From: an uncultured Prevotellaceae bacterium
GTDB taxonomy: Bacteria > Bacteroidota > Bacteroidia > Bacteroidales > Muribaculaceae
Direction of reading: 5' to 3'
DNA length: 64,000 nucleotides
NCBI GenBank assembly: GCA_900318865.1
Contig: ONMF01000008.1
Location: 24,195 to 88,194, forward strand
Part shown: positions 37,961-47,417 of the stretch, piece by piece
How positions within the stretch are numbered: the stretch's first letter is position 1
Layout of the letters: each line of letters opens with the position of its first letter
Position numbers and translations under genes: made by a program
Notes under the pieces: model-generated
Database searches by the model: none
Told to the model about the DNA's origin: nothing
The model's input: the letters and a program-made list of their open reading frames with translations, nothing else

Positions 37961-38359
37961 ATGACTGATCCAATTGCAGATTATTTGACAAGATTGAGGA
38001 ATGCGATCAAGGCACAGCACCGTGTTGTTGAAATCCCTTCTTCGAAACTCAAGAAAGAGATTACCAAGATTCTCTTTGAACAGGGCTACATCCTGAACTA
38101 CAAGTTCGTGGAGGATGGTACTCCGGCTGGAGCCATCAAGATTGCTCTGAAGTATGACAACGTGGACCACGTGAGCGCCATCAAGTGCCTCACTCGCGTG
38201 TCTCGTCCGGGACTTCGTCAGTACACCGGCTACAAGGACATGCCCCGCGTGCTCAACGGACTGGGTATTGCCATCGTTTCCACTTCCAAGGGCGTGATGA
38301 CCAACAAGCAGGCCAAGGAAGAGAAAATCGGTGGAGAAGTTTTGTGTTACGTTTATTAA
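37961..38359 (+). CDS. rpsH: 30S ribosomal protein S8
   Basis: 132 residues. It begins TDPIADYLTRLRNAIKAQHR and ends with SKGVMTNKQAKEEKIGGEVLCYVY. A primary 16S-binding protein; in E. coli it represses the spc operon by binding mRNA near rplE. Here a long hairpin lies just before its own start. Confidence 0.99.
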   Translation: MTDPIADYLTRLRNAIKAQHRVVEIPSSKLKKEITKILFEQGYILNYKFVEDGTPAGAIKIALKYDNVDHVSAIKCLTRVSRPGLRQYTGYKDMPRVLNGLGIAIVSTSKGVMTNKQAKEEKIGGEVLCYVY

Positions 38360-38377
38360 ACATGGAGGGTAAAGATT

Positions 38378-38932
38378 ATGTCAAGAATAGGTAAATTGCC
38401 CATTGAGTTACCCGCAGGCGTAACCGTAGAACTGAAAGACAATGTGCTCACCGTGAAGGGTCCCAAAGGGGAGCTCAAGCAGAACATCAACCCCAACATC
38501 AAGGTGGAGGTCGAGGGAAACCAGATTAAGGTTTCGCGTCCCGACGACGAGCGTGAGTCGCGTGCCCAGCACGGCTTGTACCGCGCCCTGATTCACAACA
38601 TGGTGGTGGGTGTGAGCACCGGATTCAAGAAAGAAATGGAAATCGTGGGTGTGGGTTACCGTGCCACCAGCAACGGCCAAGTGCTGGAGCTGGCTCTGGG
38701 TTATTCGCACGCCATCTATCTGAAAATGCCGCCCGAAGTGAAGGTCGAGGCCAAGAGTGAGCGTAACAAGAACCCGCTCATCACGCTCGAGTCGTGCGAC
38801 AAGCAGCTTCTGGGTCAAATATGCGCCAAGATACGTTCGTTCCGCAAGCCGGAGCCGTACAAGGGCAAGGGTGTTAAGTTTGTGGGCGAGGTGATTCGCC
38901 GCAAGTCTGGTAAAACGGCAGCAGCCAAATAA
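38378..38932 (+). CDS. rplF: 50S ribosomal protein L6
   Basis: 184 residues. It shows SRIGKLPIELPAGVTVELKD and VTVKGPKGEL in the first domain and the PEPYKGKGVKFVGEVIRRKSGK end. GGAGGG lies 8 bases before the start, one of few SD-like sites in the window. Confidence 0.99.
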   Translation: MSRIGKLPIELPAGVTVELKDNVLTVKGPKGELKQNINPNIKVEVEGNQIKVSRPDDERESRAQHGLYRALIHNMVVGVSTGFKKEMEIVGVGYRATSNGQVLELALGYSHAIYLKMPPEVKVEAKSERNKNPLITLESCDKQLLGQICAKIRSFRKPEPYKGKGVKFVGEVIRRKSGKTAAAK

Positions 38933-38947
38933 TAACAACCGTACATC

Positions 38948-39289
38948 ATGATATCGAAAACTGAACGTCGTAATAAAATCAAGGCACGCATCCGTGGTCG
39001 CATCAGTGGCACAGCCCAGCGCCCCCGTCTGTGTGTGTTCCGTAGCAACAAGCAAATTTATGCCCAGGTCATCGACGACCTCGCCGGCAACACACTGGTC
39101 TCAGCTTCTTCCAAGGGCCTGACCGAGGGTACCAAGAGCGAGATTGCCGCGCAAGTGGGAGAGGCAGTAGCCAAGAAGGCCATCGAGGCCGGCATCACTA
39201 CTGTGGTCTTCGACCGCAACGGTTTCTTGTTCCATGGCAGAGTTAAATCATTGGCTGACGGCGCCCGTAAAGGCGGACTTAAATTTTAA
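38948..39289 (+). CDS. rplR: 50S ribosomal protein L18
   Basis: 113 residues. It shows [35 protein letters not shown] in overlapping pieces and ends [19 protein letters not shown]. It binds 5S rRNA together with L5. Confidence 0.99.
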   Translation: MISKTERRNKIKARIRGRISGTAQRPRLCVFRSNKQIYAQVIDDLAGNTLVSASSKGLTEGTKSEIAAQVGEAVAKKAIEAGITTVVFDRNGFLFHGRVKSLADGARKGGLKF

Positions 39290-39295
39290 TAAATC

Positions 39296-39814
39296 ATGGT
39301 TAAGAAGAATAATAGAGTCAAAATATCAAGTGATATTGAACTGAAGGACCGTCTGGTGGCAATCAACCGCACCACCAAGGTCACCAAGGGTGGACGCACT
39401 TTCACCTTTGCAGCTATCGTGGTCGTTGGCGACGGAAACGGAGTCATCGGTTACGGACTAGGTAAGGCCAATGAGGTGACCACAGCCATCGCCAAGGGCG
39501 TGGAAGTGGCCAAGAAGAACCTCATGAAGGTGCCCGTGCACAAAGGCACCATTCCTCACGAGCAGGTCGCCAAGTTCGGCGGTTCGCGTGTGTTTATGAA
39601 GCCTGCCACTCCGGGTACGGGTGTGAAGGCCGGTGGCGCTATGCGTGCCGTGTTTGAGAGCATCGGTGTGACCGATGTGATTTGCAAGTCGAAAGGTTCG
39701 AGCAACCCCCACAACCTGGTGAAGGCCACTTTGGCCGGCCTGAGCGAGATGCGCAGCCCGGTGGAGATTGCGCACTATCGTGGCGTGACGCTCGACAAGG
39801 TGTTCAACGGATAA
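39296..39814 (+). CDS. rpsE: 30S ribosomal protein S5
   Basis: 172 residues. It shows [40 protein letters not shown] and the [19 protein letters not shown] segment. Part of the mRNA entry channel and decoding accuracy control. Confidence 0.99.
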   Translation: MVKKNNRVKISSDIELKDRLVAINRTTKVTKGGRTFTFAAIVVVGDGNGVIGYGLGKANEVTTAIAKGVEVAKKNLMKVPVHKGTIPHEQVAKFGGSRVFMKPATPGTGVKAGGAMRAVFESIGVTDVICKSKGSSNPHNLVKATLAGLSEMRSPVEIAHYRGVTLDKVFNG

Positions 39815-39835
39815 TTTTAAACGGTTTTTTGAATT

Positions 39836-40021
39836 ATGGCTAAAATTAAAGTAAAGCAAGTGAAAAGCCGCATCAATCGTCCGGCTCGTCAGAAGAGAAC
39901 CCTCGATGCACTGGGTCTCAAGAAAATGAATCAGGTGGTGGAGCACGAGGCTACACCGGCAATCCTGGGAATGGTTAACGCTGTTCGTCATCTCGTCACT
40001 GTTGAGGAGGTTGCCGAATAA
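39836..40021 (+). CDS. rpmD: 50S ribosomal protein L30
   Basis: 61 residues. It shows KIKVKQVKSRINRPARQKRT and LDALGLKKMNQVVEHEATPA, the conserved core of bacterial L30. Confidence 0.98.
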   Translation: MAKIKVKQVKSRINRPARQKRTLDALGLKKMNQVVEHEATPAILGMVNAVRHLVTVEEVAE

Positions 40022-40041
40022 AATAAATTTGTATTAGCATT

Positions 40042-40488
40042 ATGGAATTACATAATTTACAACCCGCAGTCGGGTCAAACAAGAAGAAACGTCGTATCGG
40101 TCGCGGTCCGGGTTCGGGCAAGGGCGGCACATCGACTCGTGGTCACAAGGGCGCCAAGTCGCGCTCGGGTTACAAGAAAAAAGTTGGATTCGAGGGTGGA
40201 CAGATGCCTCTGCAGCGCCGCGTGCCCAAGTTCGGATTCAAGAACATCAACCGCGTGGAGTACAAGGCCATCAACGTGGCCGTTCTCGAGCAGCTGGCCG
40301 ACAAGACCGGTGCCGAGAAGATTTCTGTGGCCGACCTGATGCAGGCCGGACTGGTGCGCAAGAACCAACTGGTCAAAATCCTGGCTAACGGACAACTGAA
40401 TCACAAACTCGAGGTTGAGGCCCACGCCTTCTCCAAGAAAGCCGAGGAAGCCATCACGGCTGCCGGAGGCACAATCGTAAAACTCTGA
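40042..40488 (+). CDS. rplO: 50S ribosomal protein L15
   Basis: 148 residues. It has the Gly/Lys/Arg-rich N half (GRGPGSGKGGTSTRGHKGAK) and a globular C half ending AEEAITAAGGTIVKL. It lies 8 bases before secY. Confidence 0.99.
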   Translation: MELHNLQPAVGSNKKKRRIGRGPGSGKGGTSTRGHKGAKSRSGYKKKVGFEGGQMPLQRRVPKFGFKNINRVEYKAINVAVLEQLADKTGAEKISVADLMQAGLVRKNQLVKILANGQLNHKLEVEAHAFSKKAEEAITAAGGTIVKL

Positions 40489-40495
40489 TTTAGCG

Positions 40496-41833
40496 ATGAA
40501 ACTTATCGAAGCAATTAAGAATATCTGGAAAATCGACGACCTGCGCCGCCGCCTCATCATCACGTTCCTGTTTGTGCTCGTGTACCGACTGGGATGCTTC
40601 GTGGTGCTGCCAGGCATCAATCCTGCCGACCTGGAGGCTATGCGCAACTTCACCAACAGTGGCCTGATGCAGCTGCTCGACATGTTCTCGGGCGGTGCAT
40701 TCTCGCAGGCATCGATTTTTGCCCTGGGTATCATGCCCTACATCACGGCGTCGATCGTGATTCAATTGCTGGGCATGGTGCTGCCGCAGTTCCAGAAGAT
40801 GCAGCGTGAAGGTGAGAGCGGACGCATGAAGCTCAACCAGTACACACGCTACCTGACTGTGCTCATCCTGCTTGTGCAGGCTCCTGCCTATCTGGTGAAC
40901 CTCCAGTATCAGGTGAACGCCGCGGGCGGCCACGCTCACATCGGTGGATGGATGATGCTCTATCTGTCGATTGTGCTCACCGCCGGCGCCATGTTCATCA
41001 TGTGGCTGGGTGAGAAGATCACCGACAAGGGTATCGGCAACGGTATTTCCATGATTATCTTGGTGGGTATCATCGCCCGTTTCCCCAGCGCCATCGTGCA
41101 GGAGTTCACCAACCGTCTTAACACAGCTCAGGGCGGTCTGGTGATGTTCCTGGTGGAAATCATCATCCTGTTTGCCGTCACGGCCGGTGCCGTGTTGCTT
41201 GTGCAGGGAACCCGCAAGGTGCCCGTGCAGTACGCCAAGCGTATTGTGGGTAACAAGCAGTACGGCGGTGCCCGCCAGTACATCCCCCTGAAGGTGAATG
41301 CCGCCAACGTGATGCCTATCATCTTTGCTCAGGCATTGATGTTCATCCCCATCACGCTTGCCGGATTCGGCGCACGCCAGAACGAGGCCGGCTTCCTTGG
41401 AAGCTTGTCGCGCACCTTCGGTGACATGAACGGATTCTGGTACAATGTGGTCTACTTCCTGATGATTGTGGCCTTCACCTATTTCTACACAGCCATCACC
41501 GTGCGTCCCACGCAGATGGCCGAGGAGATGAAGAAGAACAGCGGCTTCATTCCTGGCATCAAGCCGGGTAAGAAAACGGCCGACTATCTCGATTCCATCA
41601 TGTCGAGAATCACGTTGCCGGGCTCTATTTTCCTGGGTATCGTTGCCATTCTGCCGGCCTTTGCACGCTACTTCGGCGTGAACCAGCAGTTTGCGCAGTT
41701 CTTTGGCGGAACGTCGTTGCTCATCATCGTGGGTGTCGTGCTCGACACGCTCCAGCAGATTGAGACGCACTTGATGATGCACCACTACGACGGACTGATG
41801 AAGTCGGGTAAAATCAAAGGACGCACACACTGA
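40496..41833 (+). CDS. secY: Protein translocase subunit SecY
   Basis: The channel subunit of the Sec translocon, 445 residues with ten membrane helices. The start region has DLRRRLIITFLFVLVYRLG and the plug region GGAFSQASIFALGIMPYI. Loop 4/5 has GEKITDKGIGNGISMII, and the cytosolic C5 loop contains the conserved Arg. In this window it exports all signal-peptide proteins noted. It is coupled to rplO by 7 intervening bases. Confidence 0.99.
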   Translation: MKLIEAIKNIWKIDDLRRRLIITFLFVLVYRLGCFVVLPGINPADLEAMRNFTNSGLMQLLDMFSGGAFSQASIFALGIMPYITASIVIQLLGMVLPQFQKMQREGESGRMKLNQYTRYLTVLILLVQAPAYLVNLQYQVNAAGGHAHIGGWMMLYLSIVLTAGAMFIMWLGEKITDKGIGNGISMIILVGIIARFPSAIVQEFTNRLNTAQGGLVMFLVEIIILFAVTAGAVLLVQGTRKVPVQYAKRIVGNKQYGGARQYIPLKVNAANVMPIIFAQALMFIPITLAGFGARQNEAGFLGSLSRTFGDMNGFWYNVVYFLMIVAFTYFYTAITVRPTQMAEEMKKNSGFIPGIKPGKKTADYLDSIMSRITLPGSIFLGIVAILPAFARYFGVNQQFAQFFGGTSLLIIVGVVLDTLQQIETHLMMHHYDGLMKSGKIKGRTH

Positions 41834-41870
41834 TGTGGCCCAATGTACTGACAATTGTTATTAAGGTTTT

Positions 41871-42656
41871 ATGATTTATCTCAAGACTGATGAAGAAATA
41901 GAGCTTCTGCGCGAAGCAAACCTTGTGGTGGCACGCACACTCGGCCTCATGGCCGAGTGGGTGGCCCCCGGGATCACTACCAGGCGCCTCGACCAGCTGG
42001 CCGAGGAGTATATCCGCTCACAGGATTGTGTGCCCGGATTCCTGGGGCTCTATGGCTTTCCCGCCACCTTGTGCATATCGGTCAACGAGAACGTGGTGCA
42101 CGGCATCCCGTCGAACTATGTGCTTGAGGAGGGCGACATCGTGTCGATTGACTGCGGTGCCGTGACCCGGGCGGGGTTCAACGGTGACTCGACCTACACT
42201 TTCCCCGTGGGCGAAGTGAGCGACGATGTGATGCAGCTGTTGCGCACCACCAAGGAGTCGCTCTATGTGGGCATCGAGCACGCGCTGCCCGGCAACCGCA
42301 TCGGCGACATCGGCAACGCCATCCAGACCTACTGCGAGAAGCGGGGTTATGGCGTGGTGCGAGAGCTCACCGGACATGGCGTGGGCCGCAAGCTGCACGA
42401 GGACCCGGAAGTGCCTAATTACGGCCGCCGGGGCACCGGGGCGCTCATCAAGAACGGCATGTGCATCGCCATCGAGCCCATGATCAACATGGGGAGCAAG
42501 AATATCGTGCAAGAGCGCGACGGCTGGACGTGCCGCACCCGCGACCGCAAGCCCAGTGCGCACTATGAGCACAGCATCGCCGTGCATCATGGCAAGCCCG
42601 ATATCCTCTCGTCGTTCGATTTCGTGAAAGATGTGCTGGGCGACCGCTTCATCTGA
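41871..42656 (+). CDS. map: Type I methionine aminopeptidase
   Basis: 261 residues, M24 fold. It removes the N-terminal Met from new proteins. Metal ligands are in SIDCGAV (Asp), GDSTYTF (Asp), TGHGVGRKLHEDP (His), AIEPMI (Glu) and the late EHSIAVH (Glu). The order secY-map-infA is the usual one in bacteria. It lacks the zinc-ribbon N-terminal extension of some map paralogs. Confidence 0.98.
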   Translation: MIYLKTDEEIELLREANLVVARTLGLMAEWVAPGITTRRLDQLAEEYIRSQDCVPGFLGLYGFPATLCISVNENVVHGIPSNYVLEEGDIVSIDCGAVTRAGFNGDSTYTFPVGEVSDDVMQLLRTTKESLYVGIEHALPGNRIGDIGNAIQTYCEKRGYGVVRELTGHGVGRKLHEDPEVPNYGRRGTGALIKNGMCIAIEPMINMGSKNIVQERDGWTCRTRDRKPSAHYEHSIAVHHGKPDILSSFDFVKDVLGDRFI

Positions 42657-42725
42657 CGCATGAATCATTATCAACCGAGAAGACAGAATATTTTCAGTAC
42701 ATTTTCAACACCATTTTTACCCACT

Positions 42726-42944
42726 ATGGCTAAACAGACCGCAATAGAATTAGACGGGACCATCGTCGAGGCATTGTCCAACGCCATGTTCCGCGTGGAA
42801 TTGGAGAACGGGCACCAAATCACCGCTCACATCAGTGGCAAGATGCGCATGCATTACATCAAAATCCTGCCCGGTGACAAGGTGAGAGTGGAAATGTCGC
42901 CTTACGACCTGTCGAAAGGAAGAATTTCATTCAGATACAAATAA
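42726..42944 (+). CDS. infA: Translation initiation factor IF-1
   Basis: 72 residues, the standard length, with [20 protein letters not shown] and [18 protein letters not shown]. It blocks the A site during initiation. The ATG at 42726 is chosen by homology. An upstream in-frame ATG at 42660 would add 22 residues rich in Phe, Thr and Pro that IF-1 never has. Confidence 0.98.
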   Translation: MAKQTAIELDGTIVEALSNAMFRVELENGHQITAHISGKMRMHYIKILPGDKVRVEMSPYDLSKGRISFRYK

Positions 42945-42971
42945 TCTTAACACAACGCAACCATACAAATT

Positions 42972-43088
42972 ATGAAAACAAGAGCCTCCATCAAGAAGCG
43001 CACCCCCGATTGCAAGATTGTGCGTCGCAAGGGTCGCTTGTACGTAATCAACAAGAAAAACCCCAAGTTTAAACAGCGTCAGGGTTGA
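42972..43088 (+). CDS. rpmJ: 50S ribosomal protein L36, zinc-free type
   Basis: A very small gene of 38 residues between infA and rpsM. It begins [20 protein letters not shown] and ends [11 protein letters not shown]. Only one Cys is present, so the CxxC...C...H zinc site of the other L36 class is missing. This is the type often called C-minus. Its place between infA and rpsM is the conserved one. Confidence 0.96.
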   Translation: MKTRASIKKRTPDCKIVRRKGRLYVINKKNPKFKQRQG

Positions 43089-43135
43089 TAATCAATTTTT
43101 TTTACTAATTTTGCAAAAAATTTCTAACAGAATAT

Positions 43136-43516
43136 ATGGCAGTACGTATTGTAGGAGTTGATCTCCCCCAAAACAAGCGTGGCGTGATTGCATTGACCTA
43201 CATCTTCGGAATCGGTCGCAGCAGCGCCGCAAAGATTCTCGAGAAAGCTGGTGTTTCCGAGGACACCAAGGTCAAAGACTGGACCGATGCCGAAGCCGCC
43301 AAGGTGCGTGAGGTAATCGGTAACGACTACAAGGTTGAGGGTGACCTCAGGACCGAAGTGCAGATGAACATCAAGCGACTGATGGACATCGGTTGCTACC
43401 GCGGTATCCGTCACCGCAACGGCCTTCCCGTGCGCGGTCAGAGCACCAAGAACAACGCCCGCACCCGCAAGGGCCGCAAGAAAACTGTTGCTAACAAAAA
43501 GAAAGCTACTAAATAA
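43136..43516 (+). CDS. rpsM: 30S ribosomal protein S13
   Basis: 126 residues. It has [40 protein letters not shown] and the basic C-terminal tail. It contacts P-site tRNA and L5. A TAATTTTG box at 43106-43113 with GTTG 18 bases upstream is a weak candidate internal promoter. Confidence 0.99.
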   Translation: MAVRIVGVDLPQNKRGVIALTYIFGIGRSSAAKILEKAGVSEDTKVKDWTDAEAAKVREVIGNDYKVEGDLRTEVQMNIKRLMDIGCYRGIRHRNGLPVRGQSTKNNARTRKGRKKTVANKKKATK

Positions 43517-43525
43517 TTTTAAAGT

Positions 43526-43915
43526 ATGGCAAAGAAGACAGTCGCAGCAAAGAAGAGAGTGGTCAAGGTCGACGGCGTCGGGCAGCTCCACGTTCATTCT
43601 TCGTTCAACAACATCATTGTGTGCCTCGCCAATGGTGAGGGACAGGTTATTTCTTGGTCTTCGGCCGGCAAGATGGGATTCCGTGGCTCGAAAAAGAACA
43701 CTCCCTATGCCGCCCAGATGGCCGCGCAGGATTGCGCCAAGGTTGCCTATGACCTGGGCTTGCGCAAGGTGAAAGCCTACGTGAAGGGTCCTGGCAACGG
43801 TCGTGAGTCGGCTATCCGCACCATTCACGGTGCAGGCATCGCCGTGACCGAGATTATCGACGTTACGCCGCTTCCGCACAACGGTTGCCGGCCTCCCAAG
43901 AGAAGAAGGGTCTAA
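43526..43915 (+). CDS. rpsK: 30S ribosomal protein S11
   Basis: 129 residues. It shows the basic start, [20 protein letters not shown], and the PPKRRRV end. Its last codons are followed by a 164-base gap before rpsD that carries a structured element. Confidence 0.99.
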   Translation: MAKKTVAAKKRVVKVDGVGQLHVHSSFNNIIVCLANGEGQVISWSSAGKMGFRGSKKNTPYAAQMAAQDCAKVAYDLGLRKVKAYVKGPGNGRESAIRTIHGAGIAVTEIIDVTPLPHNGCRPPKRRRV

Positions 43916-43987
43916 TGGGTTTTAGCCCCTTGTTCGGAACCAAATTTTATCAATTTTATTTACCAAACAATTTTTTCGCGAGTCTCT

Positions 43988-44044
43988 TACAGTGATTGGA
44001 TTGCACTTTATCATCGACCTCTCTGCAATCGCGGCTGCACTGTA
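43988..44044 (+). ncRNA. Two-stem RNA element upstream of rpsD
   Basis: In the 164-base gap before rpsD two perfect 7-base-pair stems nest: TACAGTG / CACTGTA outside (43988-43994 with 44038-44044) and GATTGCA / TGCAATC inside (43999-44005 with 44024-44030). An internal loop (4 and 7 bases) lies between, and the apical loop is 18 bases. A terminator is unlikely because no T-run follows. It resembles in logic, but not in sequence, the S4 leaders of other phyla, where S4 binds its own mRNA. I know of no published family to which it belongs. Confidence 0.55.
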
Positions 44045-44079
44045 GCGATTCTGCTTTCAAAACTTTAATTATTTAAAAA

Positions 44080-44685
44080 ATGGCTAGATATACCGGTCCA
44101 AAATCGAAAATCGCCCGCAAACTGGGCGAGCCCATATTCGGCGAAGATAAGGTTCTCTCCAAGAAGAACTATCCCCCGGGTCAGCATGGACTCAACCGCC
44201 GGCGCAAAATGTCGGAGTACGGTACGCAGCTTCGCGAGAAACAAAAAGCTAAGTACACCTACGGTGTGCTGGAGCGTCAGTTCCGTAACCTCTTTCACAA
44301 GGCAGCCCGCATGAAGGGTGTCACCGGTGAGGTGCTTCTGCAGCTGCTCGAGCAGCGTCTCGACAACATGGTGTACCGCCTGGGTATCGCTCCCACGCGC
44401 GCTGCAGCCCGTCAGATGGTGCTCCATCGTCACATCACCGTTGACGGCGGTGTGGTGAACATCCCCTCCTATTCGGTTCAAGTGGGACAAGTGGTGGCCG
44501 TCCGCGAGAAGGCCAAGTCGCTCGAGGTGATTCAAGACGCCCTCGCCGGCTTCAACCACAGCAAGTATCCCTGGATTGAGTGGGACGACAATGCCAAGGG
44601 TGGCAAACTGCTCCACCTGCCGCAGCGCGAGGACATTCCTGAGAACATCAAGGAACAGTTGATCGTTGAGTTGTATTCTAAATAA
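44080..44685 (+). CDS. rpsD: 30S ribosomal protein S4
   Basis: 201 residues. It begins [20 protein letters not shown] and has the S4 domain [20 protein letters not shown] with [14 protein letters not shown]. An assembly initiator and RNA-binding protein. It has its own structured leader, consistent with feedback control. Confidence 0.99.
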   Translation: MARYTGPKSKIARKLGEPIFGEDKVLSKKNYPPGQHGLNRRRKMSEYGTQLREKQKAKYTYGVLERQFRNLFHKAARMKGVTGEVLLQLLEQRLDNMVYRLGIAPTRAAARQMVLHRHITVDGGVVNIPSYSVQVGQVVAVREKAKSLEVIQDALAGFNHSKYPWIEWDDNAKGGKLLHLPQREDIPENIKEQLIVELYSK

Positions 44686-44699
44686 AAAACTGAACATCC

Positions 44700-45692
44700 A
44701 TGGCTATTTTAGCTTTTCAGAAACCCGACAAAGTTTTAATGTTGGAAGCCGACAACACTTTCGGCAAGTTCGAGTTCCGTCCTTTGGAACCGGGCTACGG
44801 TGTGACCATAGGAAATGCGTTGCGTCGCATCCTCTATTCCGGGCTCGAGGGATATGCCATCTGCAATATCCGCATCGACGGTGTGCAGCATGAGTTTGCC
44901 ACCATTCACGGAGTGAAGGAAGATGTGGCCAACATCATCCTCAACCTGAAGAAGGTGCGGCTCAAACGAATCGTCGAGGACACCGAAAGCGAGAAGGCCG
45001 TCGTGAAGGTTGCAGGGCAAGAAGAGTTCAAGGCCGGCGACATCGGCAAGGTGCTGAACGGCTTTGAGGTTCTCAACCCCGACCTGGTGATATGCCATGT
45101 GGACCCCTCAACCGGTTTCCAGATTGAGCTGTCGATTAACAAGGGGCGCGGCTACGTTCCCGCCGACGAGAATCAAAACGCCAACGATCCTATCGACGTG
45201 ATAGCCATCGACTCGATCTACACGCCCATCATCAACGTGAAGACCACCATCGAGAACTATCGCGTTGAGCAGAAGACCGACTATGAGAAGCTTTTGCTGG
45301 AAATCACAACCGACGGTTCCATTCATCCCAAGGATGCACTCAAGGAGGCAGCGAAAATCCTGATCCAGCACTTCATGCTGTTCAGCGATGAGAAGATAGC
45401 GCTCGATGTGGCCGAGACGGAAGGCAACGAGGAGTTTGACGAGGAAGTGCTGCACATGCGGCAACTGCTCAAGACCAAGCTCATCGACATGGACCTGTCG
45501 GTCCGTGCGCTGAATTGCCTGAAGTCGGCCGAGGTGGAGACGCTGGGCGAGCTGGTGGTGTTCAACAAGACCGACTTGTTGAAATTCCGCAACTTTGGCA
45601 AGAAGTCTCTTTCCGAGCTTGAGGAATTGCTGCTGAGCTTGGGCCTGTCCTTCGGCATGGATATTTCAAAATATAAATTAGATAAAGAGTAA
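44700..45692 (+). CDS. rpoA: RNA polymerase alpha subunit
   Basis: 330 residues. The N-terminal domain has [20 protein letters not shown] (dimerisation and assembly), and the C-terminal domain has [19 protein letters not shown] and [14 protein letters not shown] (UP-element and activator contact). It lies 14 bases after rpsD and 8 before rplQ. Confidence 0.99.
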   Translation: MAILAFQKPDKVLMLEADNTFGKFEFRPLEPGYGVTIGNALRRILYSGLEGYAICNIRIDGVQHEFATIHGVKEDVANIILNLKKVRLKRIVEDTESEKAVVKVAGQEEFKAGDIGKVLNGFEVLNPDLVICHVDPSTGFQIELSINKGRGYVPADENQNANDPIDVIAIDSIYTPIINVKTTIENYRVEQKTDYEKLLLEITTDGSIHPKDALKEAAKILIQHFMLFSDEKIALDVAETEGNEEFDEEVLHMRQLLKTKLIDMDLSVRALNCLKSAEVETLGELVVFNKTDLLKFRNFGKKSLSELEELLLSLGLSFGMDISKYKLDKE

Positions 45693-45700
45693 TAAACACG

Positions 45701-46192
45701 ATGAGACACAATAAGAAATTCAACCACCTGAGCCGCAAGTATGCTCACCGCAACGCCATGTTGTCCAACATGACCACGTCGCTCATCCTGCACAAGCGTA
45801 TTTTCACCACCCTGGCCAAGGCCAAGGCGCTGCGCATTTACGCCGAGCCCATCATCAACCGCGCCAAGAACGACACCACGGCCTCGCGTCGTGAGGTGTT
45901 CAGCATGTTGCAGAGCAAAGAGGCCGTGACCGAACTCTTCTCGAACATTGCCGAGCGCATTGCCGAGCGCCCCGGAGGATACACCCGTATCCTGAAGATG
46001 GGAAACCGTCTGGGCGACAATGCCAAGGTTTGCTTCATTGAGCTTGTGGACTACAACGAGGCTATGCTCGAGGCCAAGAAAGAAGGAACGGCCAAGAAGG
46101 CTACCCGCCGCAGCCGCCGCTCCACGAAGAAGGCCGCCGAAGCTCCCGCTGCCGAAGCCGAGAAGCAGGAAGAGCCCAAGGCCGAAGAGTAA
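45701..46192 (+). CDS. rplQ: 50S ribosomal protein L17 with C-terminal extension
   Basis: 163 residues. The first 115 are the L17 core ([28 protein letters not shown]-like and [24 protein letters not shown]). The last 45 residues form a low-complexity basic then acidic tail (Lys/Arg/Ala, then Ala/Glu/Lys). Bacterial L17 is usually about 120-130 residues, so the tail is an addition. Last gene of the ribosomal block, closed by a strong terminator. Confidence 0.98.
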   Translation: MRHNKKFNHLSRKYAHRNAMLSNMTTSLILHKRIFTTLAKAKALRIYAEPIINRAKNDTTASRREVFSMLQSKEAVTELFSNIAERIAERPGGYTRILKMGNRLGDNAKVCFIELVDYNEAMLEAKKEGTAKKATRRSRRSTKKAAEAPAAEAEKQEEPKAEE

Positions 46193-46235
46193 TTGCAGCC
46201 GCGATTGACACTTTTCATAATCAAATAATTTTGTG

Positions 46236-46274
46236 CGTGCCGTGACACATTTCCCGTGTCGCGGCACGTTTTTT
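46236..46274 (+). terminator. Terminator of the ribosomal protein block
   Basis: Arms 46236-46248 and 46256-46268 form 13 base pairs with one G-U, loop ATTTCCC, followed by six T. It cleanly separates the ribosomal block from the GH18 gene that follows. Confidence 0.92.
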
Positions 46275-46282
46275 CTTGAATA

Positions 46283-46317
46283 TTTGAACGCGATAATCGT
46301 TTTCTTTGCTAATTTTG
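46283..46317 (+). promoter_or_regulatory. Putative promoter of the first GH18 gene
   Basis: TTTG (46283-46286), 23 bases, TAATTTTG (46310-46317), 20 bases before the ATG at 46338. The spacing is a little longer than the usual 19-21. Confidence 0.5.
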
Positions 46318-46337
46318 TAATCTCAACGCATTGAACA

Positions 46338-47417
46338 ATGTCTTTTTTGCGAAGAATCATAGTGAGCGTCGTGTGTCTGGCCGCTGTGATGTGCCCGGCG
46401 CAGGTGCCCAAGGCGCAGCGCGTGTGCCTGGCCTACTGCACGTGGTACGGCTCCCAAATGCCGCGCCCCGACCTTGTGACGCACATCAACTACGCCTTTG
46501 CCGAGGTGTATGTCACGGCCGACGGTGTGTACAACGGCTTCAAGCTGCAAGGCAGTGAGAGCCGTTTTGCCCGTGTGGTGGCACTGAAGGAGCAAAATCC
46601 CGACCTTAAAATCTGCATCTCGTTCAGCCACACGGTTGAGAACAGCGACAATCGCCAGGGTGGCGGTTTCTCGGCTATCGCCGCCAATGCCGATTCCCGG
46701 CGACAATTTGCGCTCGACTGCCTGGCCTTTGTGCAGAAGTGGGGCATCGACGGTGTGGACCTCGACTGGGAGTTCCCCGGCCTGTCGTGGAGCGGGGCGG
46801 CATCGAATCCCGCCATCGACACCCAAAACTACACGTTGCTCATGAAGCAACTGCGTGCAACGCTGGGCCCCGACCGCCTGCTCACCTTTGCCGGCTACGT
46901 CATGGACCGGCAGCGAACCGCGCAAGGCGGCTACCGCTATATCGACATTGCCGCCGTGATGCCCTATGTGGATTTTGTCAACATCATGACCTACGACATG
47001 GACGCCGCGCCTCATTATCAGTCGGCACTGGTTTCGCCCGAGTCTTATTACGACTGCAAGCGTGCCGTGGGCACTTATGCCTCGCTGGGCGTGCCTTACG
47101 AGAAAATGCTGCTGGGCATCCCGTTCTACGTGAGGCACAGTTTCGACGGCCAGTCGACCATCATCGACTATCGCCGGTTGTCGTCGCTCAACTCCAATTT
47201 CGTCGTCGACAACTGGAACGACGCGGCCAGCTCGCCCTATGTCACCTATAAAGGTGAGTTTTACGGTTCTTATGACAATGCGCGCAGCATTGCCGTCAAA
47301 GGGCGCTGGATGGCCGCCTTGGGATTGCGCGGAATGCTCTACTGGGAAGCGGGCGAGGATGATGGCGACTACACCCTGTCGCGGGCAGTATGGAATGCTG
47401 TCAAGGCAGATTATTGA
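46338..47417 (+). CDS. GH18 glycoside hydrolase A (chitinase-like, signal peptide)
   Basis: 359 residues. Residues 1-22 are a signal peptide without a good lipobox (AVMC has Met before Cys), so it is probably periplasmic. The GH18 barrel starts at QRVCLAYCTWYG. The catalytic DxxDxDxE motif is DGVDLDWE at 138-145 with the acid Glu 145, followed by the MTYDM strand and the final GMLYWEAGEDDGDY. GH18 enzymes cut beta-1,4 GlcNAc bonds in chitin or in glycan cores through an oxazoline intermediate that needs the N-acetyl group. It is closely related to the two GH18 lipoproteins downstream. It has its own promoter between the ribosomal terminator and the main locus. Confidence 0.9.
   Translation: MSFLRRIIVSVVCLAAVMCPAQVPKAQRVCLAYCTWYGSQMPRPDLVTHINYAFAEVYVTADGVYNGFKLQGSESRFARVVALKEQNPDLKICISFSHTVENSDNRQGGGFSAIAANADSRRQFALDCLAFVQKWGIDGVDLDWEFPGLSWSGAASNPAIDTQNYTLLMKQLRATLGPDRLLTFAGYVMDRQRTAQGGYRYIDIAAVMPYVDFVNIMTYDMDAAPHYQSALVSPESYYDCKRAVGTYASLGVPYEKMLLGIPFYVRHSFDGQSTIIDYRRLSSLNSNFVVDNWNDAASSPYVTYKGEFYGSYDNARSIAVKGRWMAALGLRGMLYWEAGEDDGDYTLSRAVWNAVKADY

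Noticed and set aside
38362..38394. Ten-codon mini-ORF overlapping the rplF start
   Set aside because: Very short and in another frame; the GGAGGG inside it is better read as an SD for rplF.
40490..41854. 454-residue open frame antisense to secY
   Set aside because: His/Asp-rich shadow of a conserved membrane protein gene, with no start signals.
43916..44079. tRNA-like element before rpsD
   Set aside because: Stems are present, but there is no T-loop or D-loop consensus, no 7-bp acceptor next to a discriminator and no CCA. Read as an mRNA leader structure.
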